A DNA stretch of 64,000 nucleotides from Trissonchulus latispiculum (GCA_030248195.1 JASAND010005702.1:62001-126000), one strand, 5' to 3'. Positions 46,595 through 57,034 are shown, counted from the stretch's first letter. Numbers and translations: made by a program. Notes: generated by a model not told the origin, from the letters alone.

Positions 46595-49500
46595 CAGAGT
46601 TGTATGCGGGCCGCGGGTACCCGCGGGGCGGGCCAAGGCAGTCCGAACTTTTGGCTGCTTTCATGGGTCTAATTTTGCTTTCTAGAAATTTCTTACATAC
46701 CAAATAATATACAAAAGAATGCAATAATTCAGATTTTTAAGCACTATTTGACTTTGGTATGCCATTCGACACCTTCAGCATGTACTATATACTCAGTTTG
46801 CATTATCAGTGTATTGAGTAAACCGGTAGAGTAAACATATAAACCAGTGAAAACTACAGGTTTTATTTGTATTGAATATATACAAGTCTAACTTGTAACC
46901 CATTATACCAAAGTATCTTCTGTGAAAAATGTCACCGATAACCTGCAGAAATTCCTAAGTCGAAACGTATTTATTAGGCATGGGCACGGGTCCAAAAAAT
47001 TGGACCCGGGTACCCGGCACTAACCGAAGCCCTATGTCGGGTAATTGCAACGCTACCCGGGTACCCGACTTCGGGTACCCGGTACCCGGGTACCCGAGCA
47101 GTTGTCGGGTACCCGAAAACAAAATTGCAATTTTAATGCTTATTTTTTGTTTGCCATTAACATAAAACAATTTTGCGGCATATTTCAGCTTAATTCTTTT
47201 ATAAATTTAACTTGCAGGGTGACTGATGCCGAAAAGTGTTGGTATTTGGTGCCATAACCAAAATTTTTGTTTTGCAGTCCCACTGTGACAATGGACTCAA
47301 ACTATTACTCAATTCAATAGGACTGTAAAAATCTGCACAGTTTTCGCTTTAGTTAGCTTTTGCTTAAGCTACTGTTTGATATATAGTAATAAAATATTTT
47401 CTGGTGAAAAAGATGTCAACCTGAATTTGGAATGAAGACTTGCGACTGATTTACAAAAATTCCATTGGCATAGGGTTAAATTTTAATATAAACTTTACCT
47501 AAACAAGTTACCTTGAGGTTGCAATTCCCGAACTGGCTTAGAATCAAAAAATCTGTGTTCACAACGATTTTAAAAAATATGTTTTAGCGTTTCTCTTTTC
47601 AAGAATGTTAAATTTATTAAAAGTCGTAGTGCAATTATGTTACAAAATCACTAATCAAAAAAACTGGCAGAATATTGTATCATTAAGATTTTATAAAAAT
47701 GGACGATCTATTTGAAAGGTGCATTAGTCTAGACTAGAAAAGAGTAGAACAGAGTTAAAGGCCTAGTTCAATTCAACTCCTTTTTAGCCGTAACGAAAGG
47801 AAAGTTGCGAATATCGAGTTTTCTCGGTCCCATAGAAGGGCTCATACCAGGTCAATGTATCGAATGCATTATTTGCTCGTGCTCGATAGTTTTTGTCTTT
47901 CCAAACTATTTAAGCAGCCAATATGTCAAAGAAACAAGCCAGTACCCGTAGTTCCGACTTGCAATCGATTATGGTTCCTCAAAACATTTGACTAAAATCA
48001 TCACTTTCAGTGAACTGGACTGATTTATGAAAGCTCAGACCCATTTCCATGCTCATTACAATTAGGGAACGTTCTGAAGTCATGATATCTGCTGTGGGAA
48101 ATTTGTCAAGCAATATTCAATATTGTCACAGTAAACTTCAGCTTAAACTTGTTCTGCAAAAAGCCGTGGATATTTACGATTTACCTCTCCACCACTCAAA
48201 AATTATCGGAGCTATCGGGGACACAGAACACAAATTTAAAATCAGTTTTTTGTTCTGAGCTTTGTTAGTTCTGCATATGTATGAGCTAAGCTTGTAAGCT
48301 TCAAAAGATAACTTATACGGAGCTAACGGAAAACCGAATCGAAAAACCGATTTCAGATTATTGTTCTGGTCCCCAAAAGTTGCTATATTCAACTGTTCAG
48401 CAAAATGGGGGTCAAAACTTTCACGGTTCCCTTAGTCTCCGTTTACAATGGAAAAAAACATAGAGTTTAGCTTAATGAAAAACTTTGCAATATTTGAGCT
48501 CTGGATGATTGAAAACATATTTTACCAAACCCTGCCAAATTTTAGCTCGATTCGTGAAGTTTTAAAATTTTTGAGTGTTGTGAGAGGAGGGGGTAAACTG
48601 GAACGTCACAGTTTTGTCCGGTTTTTTCCGGTTTTAACTGCATATCGGGTACCCGAAGCAGCACCCGGGTACCCGAAGCAGCACCCGGGTACCCGAAAAT
48701 TTTCGGGTACCCGGGTACCCTTCGGGTACCCGACTACCCGTGCCCATGCCTAGTATTTATCATCTACAAAAGAGAATCATGTGGTTTCTACTGGAACTTT
48801 TGTGAGAGTGTTCAGCAGTTCAGCACTGAAAGTAGGGGTCAGCAAATTTGCCGAATATTATTTTAAAGATTTTAACGCCTATTTTCATTGGCGTAGAAAC
48901 TGAATATTTAATTTAATTTAAATTTTTAATTTCGAAATTCGTGTTTTTCCACATAAATAAATATAAATCCATGATAACTTCTTACTGAAGACTTTAATTC
49001 ATTTAAATTCAAAGCCGAATGAAGTTCCACAGCATAGTCCGTTTATGGAGAAAAATTGCTGCGGCGCCGCCGCTATCAATTCCAACTTTCATTTTTCATA
49101 CAATTAATAGCTAGTAAGTTAAGCTCGTCAAGTGTTGAAAGAAACTCATTGTCAAGGATATAAGCGACAAACATTGCGTAAAAATGAGCAAAATCCCTGC
49201 CCAAAAAATTTTTCATGGTTGAATGGTTTCATGGTTGTTTTTCATGGGTTGAAAAAAATTTTTCAACCCCTTTTAATTAACACGTTCACTATTAATACAT
49301 ACCATTTTTTGGTTAATTACTTCATAGACTAATGCTGTTTTACTATATACACACTCACAAACAAAAATATAAATAATGCAGGAATAATTCTCTCCTCCTG
49401 TACACTAGCCTGACCCCAAGAGTGGGTCAGCAGTTTGTCAGTAGGAATCGGACTGACCTACCGATGGACCAGTAGTACTGAATGTGTTAAGGGAAACTAG

Positions 49501-49712
49501 AAACAGAAAAATTTGCCAGATCAGGAAGTATCTTTCAAAATACATCAGTTTTGGTGCTCAAGTACTACATAGGTAGCAATTTGTGTGTGCGGGTACTTGC
49601 GGGCCGGATTACGCGTGTGCGGGCCGCGGGTCGGAGTTTTGCGGGCCGCGGTCATGAGGTGCGGGCTGCGGGCCGGGCGCGGGCCGAAAAAATCGGCCCG
49701 CACCAAACTCTG
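46595..49712. mobile_element. hAT-type element, outer of a nested pair
   Basis: The left end CAGAGTTGTATGCGGGCC and right end GGCCCGCACCAAACTCTG form an imperfect TIR. A perfect 7-bp GTTTAGC abuts both ends (46588-46594, 49713-49719). Subterminal sequence is built of GCGGGCC and CGGGTACCCG words. It contains the complete element 46975-48752. Confidence 0.7.
46975..48752. mobile_element. hAT-type element with GGGTACCC arrays, nested
   Basis: The ends TAGGCATGGGCACGGGT and ACCCGTGCCCATGCCTA are a perfect TIR. An 8-bp duplication GTATTTAT flanks it (46967-46974, 48753-48760). Both subterminal regions consist of overlapping GGGTACCC words. No transposase ORF is present in its 1,778 bp. Confidence 0.9.
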
Positions 49713-49890
49713 GTTTAGCTAGTTCCATAGCTTATATCATTTGTAGTCTTTATGCTCAAAGAAGAAGTTTTTGTGTCAAGCTAATTGGGATAAATGAAGT
49801 AAGGCTAAAAACTGCTGCTGAAAACCTATCTACTAAAGAATAGCTAGCAAGGTTTTGAAAACTTGCAAAACTATTTAACATTAGCGACGC

Positions 49891-51051
49891 ATGCTGAGAT
49901 CCATCCCACAACGTACGGTGAAGATGATGCAAAGTATGAGAGAAACATATTCAGTGGATTTTCCTAATGTTCGTCGAAACAGTCCTTTTTGGAAATCTGC
50001 CCTTGAAAAGCCCTTAGGACCAGAAGTTTTGGTCAAACTCATTAACTCTGACGACTGGAACTTTACCCTACGGTTTTCCCAACGAGCTTTGCTTTTGAAT
50101 CGTGCCAATTCTGCTACACAACTCATGGTCACAGTAATAAAGCTTTCTTCAGACGGTGCCGTGGAAACAGTATTAATTAATAAGCGACAAGTTTCGGTTC
50201 CTGGTGAATTTCCGCTCACCATTTCAAACCCGGGCAGTTTCTCTCATTTCTCGGTTCCTTCGGATTTCTGGTTACGAATTATTGCAACCAAGTCAAGCGG
50301 CATCAGCGCTTCGTCTGGGCTATTTTCTCCTAGTGCCAACTTTACGAATCAACCTTCCAGCTTCGCAGTACCCACGACATCGCTTCTGGCTTCTTCGAGT
50401 GTCAGTCATACCTTTTCCAGTTCAACCACCTGGCCAAATCCGACAAATTTCGATGATTTCGGAATCATCAAAACCCGGAAAATTGAAGATTCGCGTTCTA
50501 TTGACCTTTTCACCGAACTCTGGGCTGGCCTGGAAAATCACGAAAATCCGTTCTCCGATATCCGGATTCAGTGTTCAGATAATGTGGATCTCTTTACTCA
50601 TCGATTGGCTCTGATCAAAAGCCCGGTACTACGCCGGAATCTGGAATCGGATTTTCTCGAAAAGTCGACGGGAATCCTGAAATTCAGCGAATTTCCGAGC
50701 TCCACCGTGAAAGTGATGCTAAAATATCTCTACTTCGGAGATTCCTCAACTGTGGTCGACGAGAATTCCGTCTGCTGGAAAGATTTGGTGAAAATGTCGC
50801 ATCGATACGACCTGCCGGCGCTGTTGAAAACCGCCGAAACGAAACTGATGGAAAATGCGAACGAAGAAAATATAGGTGACTATCTTTTGTTTTCCCAACT
50901 GTTCGGGTTGGAGGATTTAAAGAAACGATGTTTGGATTTGATTGTGAAAAATTTCGACCGTTTCCAAGATTTGCCAGAATTCGATGCCATTCGAGCTGAG
51001 CCGGAGCTTTTCGTGGCGCTGTTGCGCGCTTCCAAGCATTCTAATACATAA
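49891..51051 (+). CDS. BTB-domain protein, intronless
   Basis: This 386-residue protein has an unassigned N-terminal half (residues 1-135, beta-rich, possibly a diverged MATH-like fold) and a serine-rich linker (about 140-195). A BTB/POZ domain follows at about 205-315, with the NPFSDIRIQC, HRLALIKSPV and MLKYLYFGD core and the KMSHRYDLPALL motif. A BACK-like C-terminal helical region begins LEDLKKRCLDLIV. Proteins of this build commonly act as dimeric substrate adaptors of cullin-3 ubiquitin ligases; that role is inferred from the family. The gene has no intron. A close paralog lies 2.4 kb downstream in the same orientation, a tandem duplication. Confidence 0.85.
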   Translation: MLRSIPQRTVKMMQSMRETYSVDFPNVRRNSPFWKSALEKPLGPEVLVKLINSDDWNFTLRFSQRALLLNRANSATQLMVTVIKLSSDGAVETVLINKRQVSVPGEFPLTISNPGSFSHFSVPSDFWLRIIATKSSGISASSGLFSPSANFTNQPSSFAVPTTSLLASSSVSHTFSSSTTWPNPTNFDDFGIIKTRKIEDSRSIDLFTELWAGLENHENPFSDIRIQCSDNVDLFTHRLALIKSPVLRRNLESDFLEKSTGILKFSEFPSSTVKVMLKYLYFGDSSTVVDENSVCWKDLVKMSHRYDLPALLKTAETKLMENANEENIGDYLLFSQLFGLEDLKKRCLDLIVKNFDRFQDLPEFDAIRAEPELFVALLRASKHSNT

Positions 51052-51292
51052 ATTAGAATTGGATTAGAAACAACGAGGCTGACTAGGGTTACTGACCCTA
51101 CTTGCGAATTTAATCCTTAAGGTTGAAGCTGACCTCCTGAACTATACACAAAAATTCAACAACAACTCTTTAAAATTATTTTAAGATTAGTTCATACTAA
51201 TATATTTGTCAGCATTCCCAATGACAAGAAATATGATCCGTTGTATAGAGTGTATCCGATGAATGAGAATTCTTACGATATGCTTCTCTCCT

Positions 51293-51366
51293 GACTTTGG
51301 CGCAATGGTAGCATTTTCGTCCGCAGATCGCAAGGTCCTTGGTTCGACTCTGGGCAGAAGCAACTT
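51293..51366 (+). pseudogene. tRNA-like sequence, Cys-type anticodon loop
   Basis: A-box-like TGGCGCAATGGTAGCA and B-box GGTTCGACTC are correctly spaced, and the putative loop CCGCAGA would read GCA. The acceptor arms do not pair, so it is a pseudogene or the head of a SINE. It lies 240 bp after the first BTB gene. Confidence 0.5.
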
Positions 51367-51496
51367 TTTGTCAAAGCCCGTTCCAGAAGTATATAAAAAC
51401 TCTTTAAAATTAACTCAAGCTTAAGATCTGAAACTAATTTGATAGCTTTACTTCCATGAATGCATAAACTGCATTAACTGAATTTGCACTACGTAC

Positions 51497-51840
51497 TAGA
51501 GATGCACCGGGGCCGCCACTACCGGGGCCGGGACCTCATCGTGTCCCCGGCCGGGGCCGGGGCCTGGAAATTGGGGTCCAAATCGAAAATTTTCAAAAAG
51601 TTTCTAGAAAATTTAAATTTTGCAATACTTTTTGATATACAAACGTTACTATCGTTGTTTTCAATTATATCTGCGGGAAAACAAACGATTTGTAATACTT
51701 TTTGACTTTTGAAAATTCAAAATTTTGGTCAAAAAATGTCAAATATTTACAAACTTTTGCTAATTTTTGGCCCCGGTCAGTACCGGGGCCTGACCACCGG
51801 TGCCGGTGCCGGGGCCGGGCCAGGCCCCGGTGCATCTCTA
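51497..51840. mobile_element. hAT-type MITE with GGGGCC arrays
   Basis: The ends TAGAGATGCACCGGGGCC and its exact complement are an 18-bp TIR. An 8-bp duplication CTACGTAC flanks both sides (51489-51496, 51841-51848). GGGGCC and GGTGCC words fill the subterminal regions; the centre is AT-rich. 344 bp, no ORF. Confidence 0.92.
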
Positions 51841-52539
51841 CTACGTACATATAATTAAATCAGAACGTACTATTGACGTTGATCAATTTACTTTTAGATC
51901 TAACAAAAACAGCCATTTAGCTCTGCGTATATTGGATGGTTGCAGCGGGCGGAGACGAGCAGTAGTGAATCTGATCAGATCACTTGTCACTAAATTAGAC
52001 CACAGAAATCTCTGGTTAAAGGAGCAACTGAAGTGATAACGTTTTGAGTTAACTGAGGTGATTGAAGCACTGAGCTAAAAACGTTCCAAGACAAGGTCAA
52101 TTTAGTAGAGAGCTAGAACTAGAATTCTAGAATACAAAATTGAATAGTTCAGCAAATATTTCTGCTGATCTAACTCAACGGACATTCGAAATAACGTTTT
52201 CCGATTTTTGTTTTTCTGATTTCCCACTGTACCATTATTCTCTGCTTTCTGTTTAATTGAAATGGCAAATGTTGTTTAGTTGCCCATTGTGCGCACAACT
52301 TTCGGCCGACCCGTGCTAGCTTTAGCAAATAGGTGGTGAACATTAATTAGTAAACACTGGACTGAATTGAGATGGAACACGTAAAGATTGATTGCATGGT
52401 AGGCTAGGCTAATTTGATTGTATACTTTTTCTCAGACGACAGCCAATAAAAGGACGTAATCAATTTTCATCTCTTTACTAAGCTATCGTAATTCCTTGCC
52501 ATATTCATCATGTATATATCTGTACTAGTTTTGTTCACT

Positions 52540-52767
52540 TGTAGCGCTTCTACAAGGGCTGGTGGACCAAGAAGAAACCGAGAACAAGCCCGAACGGGAG
52601 GCGTCAGGCACCCTTGTACCCACGAAACCAGGACTTAGAAGAGAGAAGGGAAGAGGGAGGTTCAGCTTTTCATTCACCATTGAAAGTCAAGAATTGGCCC
52701 AGCCGGGGATCAAACCACGGCCCTTCTGATCCGTAAACAGACATGCTACCGCTACACCACAGGGCCA
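52540..52767 (-). mobile_element. SINE with Arg-tRNA-like head
   Basis: The first 73 bases on the minus strand (52767-52695) resemble a tRNA: acceptor TGGCCCT pairs at six of seven positions with TGGGCCA, the D-arm has TGGTGTAGCGGTAGCA, the loop TTACGGA would read ACG (Arg), and the T-loop is TTTGATC. About 155 bp of body follows, shared with 15664-15814, ending GCGCTACA. Weak T-stem pairing argues against a working tRNA. Confidence 0.7.
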
Positions 52768-53449
52768 TCAGCTGAACTCCCGTTGCAGGCTTATCAATCT
52801 TTCCTATGCCTGCTTCCTTACAGCGCTCTTTAGTAAAGATATGTTGTTGAAGCATTACTTGTTTGGCGATATCGGAGTCGTGCTCGAAAGCGAAACCTTA
52901 ACCGAAGTTGAAAATTGAGGACCTGCTTTATCCGGCGGCGTGTTCTTCGGAGGTTTCAGTTTCATCTTGACGTGCACCTAGAAATCGAGATACTTCTTTA
53001 CGATGTCCTCGGAAAGTATAAGAGTTTGACAAGCGTTGCAAAATGTCCCAAACGCCGAAACACGGTCTTTACATCGTTTACGCAACAAAAGTTGTTCCAA
53101 AAGTTAATTCTTCCATTTGAGACATGTATGTAGTGTCTAATTGATTCCGTTTACACTTTGTTTGGTCTGGCAATTCAAAATGATTAGAAAAACATTGGTT
53201 CCAAAAACTTATTGTTTATGTATTCATGCATTATTTGCAGTTTGTAAGAAAAGTAATTCATGTCTGTAATACAAAAACCATTGAAAGTTTCAATTCCTTT
53301 TATTATTGATTTCATGTTCAAGGGTTGAGATCGAAATTTTCTGGCAACAAGCAGAAGTTGAAGTTAAAATGGATTAACTGCTGAAGTTTTCTTTAAAAAT
53401 TTAAAAGGTTAGCAATATTTTGAAAATTTAAGGATCTTCATTATCATAT

Positions 53450-54466
53450 ATGCTAAGATCTAAGCCACAACTTACTGGACGCTGCAACAAAGTAATGGGA
53501 GAAACATACACTGTGGATTTTTCCAAACTTCGTGAAAATAGTCTTTTTGGAAAATCTGTCCATGAAAAGCCTTTGGGACCGGAAGTTTTGGTTAAACTTA
53601 TCCAGTCGGAGGAAACGAATTTTATCCTTCGCTTTTCCCGACGCTCTCTGTTTTTGGCTCAAGCGAATTTTACAACACAGCTCCTGGTTACTGTAGCCCA
53701 GCTTAGTTCTACTGGTACAATCGGACCTGTATTAATTGATCAGCAAGAAATTAGCGTTCCTGGTGAATTCCCGCTATCTGTTTCGCTGTCTGGCAGTTTC
53801 TCCGCTTCCTCAATTCTCCCCGATTTCGGTTTACGAGTTATTGCCACGAAAGTAGATGGAAACGGTTCTTCCTCAGGGCTATTTGGTCCGATCGCCAACC
53901 CTTCAATCTTTAAAGAACCATCCACGTTTCCCTTGTCGAGTGTCAACCCAACCTTTCAGAATTCACCATTCTATGAAAGTGTGACAAAGATGGATCCTCG
54001 TGGCAGGTCTAGAATCATGAAAAAACGGAAAATTGAAGATTCCAGGTCCATCGATCTTTTCACTGAACTCTGGTCGGGTCTCGAAAATGCAGAAAATCCG
54101 TTTTCCGATATCCGGATTCAGTGTTCAGATGATGTGATCCTCTATTCTCACCGGTTACCTTTGATCAAAAGTCCCGTTTTGCGAAAACATTTGGAATCTG
54201 ATTTCCAGAAAAAGTCGACTGGAATTTTGCATTTTACCGACTTTCCTAGCTCTACGGTCAAAGTGATGCTGAAATATCTCTACTTCGGCGATTCCTCAAG
54301 TGTCCTCGACGAGACTTCTGTCTGCTGGAAAGATTTGGCAAAAATGTCGCATCGCTACGACCTTCCAGCGTTGTTAACAACAGCAGGGGCAAAACTGTTG
54401 GAAAGCGCTAACGAAGAAAATATGGGAGACTACTTGATGTTTTCTCAGCTTTTGGTTAGAATTTGA
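53450..54466 (+). CDS. BTB-domain paralog with lost C-terminus
   Basis: This 338-residue frame is a close paralog of the gene at 49891, aligning from the MLRS start through the linker and the BTB domain (NPFSDIRIQC, HRLPLIKSPV, MLKYLYFGD). Homology stops abruptly after FSQL at about 54447, five codons before the stop. The last 50 residues of the paralog, the BACK-like region, are missing. What follows is purine-rich low-complexity DNA unlike the paralog, so the truncation may be real or an assembly fault. Intronless. It may be a pseudogene, but the BTB fold itself would be intact. Confidence 0.75.
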   Translation: MLRSKPQLTGRCNKVMGETYTVDFSKLRENSLFGKSVHEKPLGPEVLVKLIQSEETNFILRFSRRSLFLAQANFTTQLLVTVAQLSSTGTIGPVLIDQQEISVPGEFPLSVSLSGSFSASSILPDFGLRVIATKVDGNGSSSGLFGPIANPSIFKEPSTFPLSSVNPTFQNSPFYESVTKMDPRGRSRIMKKRKIEDSRSIDLFTELWSGLENAENPFSDIRIQCSDDVILYSHRLPLIKSPVLRKHLESDFQKKSTGILHFTDFPSSTVKVMLKYLYFGDSSSVLDETSVCWKDLAKMSHRYDLPALLTTAGAKLLESANEENMGDYLMFSQLLVRI

Positions 54467-54479
54467 ATGATGTTGGGTG

Positions 54480-54712
54480 GATCGTGAAGCGGATTGGGTG
54501 GGGAGGGCGGGGTGACGAGAGAAGGGGAAGGGAAAATGGGAAAAATAAGTTAAAGGCCGCGGGGCGTTTTTATGGTGGCGTAAAGCCGAGTTAAGAATGT
54601 ATGTGTGAAAAGAATAAAATAATAAAAAAAAATAAAATATTTTTAGGGAGGGTGGAAACAGTTTTGAAGAAGGGGGAAAAGGGCGGGGGGGGGAAAATAT
54701 ATATATATTATA

Positions 54713-54762
<50 letters not shown>

Positions 54763-54900
54763 TTATAAAGACATGGGAATGAAATTAGGTGTGGAGGGGA
54801 GAGGGAGGGAGTAGTGTGGTGGGGGGGGGGGGTATTTAGATAAAAAGGTGTTGTTGTGTGTTGGGGGGGTTGTAATGAAAGGAGTTTCAAAAAAAGGTTA
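54480..54900. repeat. Low-complexity purine and poly(T) tract
   Basis: GGGGA-rich and AAAAT-rich runs surround an (AT)n tract and a T run of about 34 bases near 54730-54762. The composition is unlike anything else in the window and begins exactly where the BTB paralog loses homology. It may be a poorly resolved assembly joint. Confidence 0.6.
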
Positions 54901-55249
54901 AAAAGTGAATTTCAAGAACTAAATGACGAATAAGGAATCATATGAAGAAACGAAGGCTCCAGTACTAAGAAGATGACGAGTCCTGATTTAGTAATGATTA
55001 AGTTGATTGGAATTAATGTCTAGGATATTGGATGTATTTTGTTATGTCTTGTTCTGAATTGCCAGAGTTGTCAGGTGAAAAGTACTATTCATTCAATATA
55101 GGGACTAAGATTTTAGATTTAGGCACTAAATAAGTTAGCAGTGAAGGAAAATCCAAACGCATAGTGGATACGAATAGCATGAGAAAAATCAGTTTTAATA
55201 GTTAACGGAAGCCTCAACGACCTTTAATTGTACTAACCCCTTTACTAAC

Positions 55250-55358
55250 ACGAAATTACGAACACCAGTTAAGAGGGTAGTTACCCTTAATAAGTCCGAG
55301 ATAACGAAATTACAAACATCAGTTAAGAGGGTAGTTACCCTCAATAAGTCCGAGATGA
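55250..55358. repeat. 54-bp tandem duplication with hairpin
   Basis: Two units share ACGAAATTAC and CAGTTAAGAGGGTAGTTACCC and end AATAAGTCCGAGAT. Each holds an (G)AGGGTA-GT-TACCCT(C) hairpin; the second has one extra pair. Confidence 0.8.
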
Positions 55359-55744
55359 GACTCCCAATTCTCCCCTTTCCGGTCGGAAATACTTAATAAC
55401 CAATTGCCGGAACGTTCCCAGTCTCATTAGAAGAATAAAAGTCTCTTATGTCTTCAAAATCCGAGTTTAAGTGTTAATAAAAAGTATTAATGCGAAAATC
55501 ATCGAAAAAATAACAAATTAGTAGAAGATGGTTCAATATTAGGTACTAAATAGCTAGATACGTAGTTAGATAGGGTTAATAAGTGTTAATTAGTAATAAT
55601 TAGCTAATATTTGATCAAATTTCGTAATTTTGGTCCGAAACATGACTTGGGCTCATATGAAAGAGAATTTGATCCTGATTCCAAAAATGCAAACCCGACT
55701 TTTCAACTCCCAAAAATAAGAAAGTTACAAGTAAAAATGTTTTT

Positions 55745-56001
55745 ATAAGATTACTTTTTGTTTCGTAATCTTATCACTCCAAAAAGGAGTGTTTTAAAAA
55801 GGTTCTTTTATTGGGTTTGACTTAAGTCAAACCTTTCCTTTTTTATTGTCTAGGAGGTTGTCTACCTCCTAGACTACACCTCAGTCAGGTGTTGTTTTCT
55901 TTTCCTTTCTACACTGCTAGGCCTCTTTCTTCTTGGGCCTAGCAGTTGTCCTCGCGTGAACTTTTGGCCGAGGACAAGGCCAACAGAGAAAGGAAAAGAA
56001 A
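55745..56001. repeat. Run of seven hairpins, some nested
   Basis: In order: ATAAGATTAC stem, CACTCC stem, the GGTTTGACTT/AAGTCAAACC palindrome, GTCTAGGAGGT 11-bp stem, ACACCT stem, CTGCTAGGCC 10-bp stem and TTGTCCTCG 9-bp stem. The last two are enclosed by a 16-bp stem, TTTTCTTTTCCTTTCT (55894) with its complement at 55986, making a branched structure. Confidence 0.8.
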
Positions 56002-56369
56002 ATAGTAATATCAGCCCAAGTCATATAAGTTGGAGGGGGCTAATCCCCTTTACTATTAATCCAAATATTAAATTAAGTAGCTAGATGTACGTAGGAAAAT
56101 ACGTAGTTTATGATGATGTAAGTCTTAATTTATGGAAAATTATATATAACCGGTAATAATTCGACAAAGTTGTGAAAATTCACGAATTTCTCCCTTTGGT
56201 TACCTTTATATGTTAAAGAAAATTTCGCAAAGTTTCGCCGAGTTTCAGCACCCAAAATTTATCAAAAATGGGTCAGTTGGGGGGTAATATTTTCAAAATC
56301 TCATTAATTTCGACCCCTAATGGCCAGCTGGCTCAGCCCGCCGCTGCGCCCCACGTGCAAAAGGTGGCA

Positions 56370-56403
56370 AGCTTCTAGAAAGTTCTAGAACTTTCTAGAA
56401 GCT
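56370..56403. promoter_or_regulatory. Six-unit heat-shock element
   Basis: A perfect 34-bp palindrome contains three consecutive TTCtaGAA blocks spaced by AG and CT, that is six alternating nGAAn pentamers. This is the consensus binding site for heat-shock factor trimers. A TTAAAAA TATA-like box follows within 10 bp, which suits a promoter for downstream transcription of the retroelement. Confidence 0.65.
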
Positions 56404-56404
56404 T

Positions 56405-56414
56405 TGCCTTAAAA
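56405..56414 (+). promoter_or_regulatory. TATA-like box after heat-shock element
   Basis: CCTTAAAAAC lies directly 3' of the heat-shock palindrome. Transcription would be expected to begin about 30 bp downstream, near 56,437-56,445. Assignment is by position only. Confidence 0.35.
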
Positions 56415-56455
56415 ACAAAAGGAAAGTTCGCCGCAACTCGACTTAATGACCTGTC

Positions 56456-56658
56456 ACCGAGCTGTCAGATAGCTGTCAGCTCGGTCCCAAAATTTTTCCA
56501 GAAGTTCAGTGTTCGTTGAGATGCGACTGAAAGCAGTCGCTTTTCCCTTCCCCATTGGTACGTTCTCCGCTGTGTGCCAGAGTTTTGGCACGGAGAATTC
56601 AGCGTACCCTCCCCCGGTTAGGAAAAATTATAGGGACTTTTCTAGCCTTCGGGCTAGA
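56456..56658. repeat. Four strong hairpins
   Basis: ACCGAGCTG 9-bp stem (56456-56485); GCGACTG-AAAG-CAGTCGC (56523-56540) followed by four T; a 52-bp interrupted hairpin bounded by GGTACG and CGTACC (56557-56608) with inner TTCTCCG and TGCCA pairings; and TCTAGCC-TTCG-GGCTAGA (56641-56658), a perfect stem capped by a UUCG tetraloop. Confidence 0.8.
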
Positions 56659-56764
56659 AAAGAAACTGAGAAAGAACACCACGAACACTCACCAGTGAGG
56701 GCCACATGGGTTTCTTATGCCCGGCCAGAATTTGAAAAGAGGATCAAAATCCTAGGAAATGAAA

Positions 56765-56990
56765 GGCCACCTTTTTGGCCATATTTTTCTTATTGTTTTG
56801 GGGCCTTCGGGCCAAATTTTATATGTACTTTTTGGGCCTTTCGGCCAATTTTGTCTATGTTGTATGGGCCTTCGGGCCAAGCTTTTTTATGTACCATTTT
56901 AAGCCTACGGGCAGGATTTTTTCCCTTTTTCTGATGCGAGGCTTTCTGGCCAATTTTTAGTTTTCTAGCATGAGTGGGCCCAAGGCCAAT
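56765..56990. repeat. Array of GGCC-UNCG-GGCC hairpins
   Basis: Seven degenerate units, mostly 30-36 bp apart, each have a GGCC/GGCC (or GCC/GGC) stem, usually followed by an A-rich spacer and a T run. Loops are TTCG at 56806 and 56871, TACG at 56906, TTTC at 56839, CAA at 56981 and longer at 56769. UUCG and UACG both belong to the very stable UNCG tetraloop class. Confidence 0.8.
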
Positions 56991-57034
56991 TTTAGTTTAT
57001 TCTTACATTTTTATTTTTATGATTTCCTGTTTCA

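Noticed and set aside
52695..52767. Functional tRNA-Arg(ACG) gene
   Set aside because: Weak T-stem pairing and one acceptor mismatch; the downstream body matches another genomic copy, so a SINE is the better call.
55745..56001. Bacterial or viral terminator cluster
   Set aside because: Hairpins with T tracts resemble terminators, but the surroundings are eukaryotic with no bacterial genes; treated as leader RNA structure instead.
56509..56934. 141-codon ORF in the leader region
   Set aside because: Its C-terminal half translates the GGCC-TTCG-GGCC hairpin array; no domain, and the frame reads straight through folded repeats.
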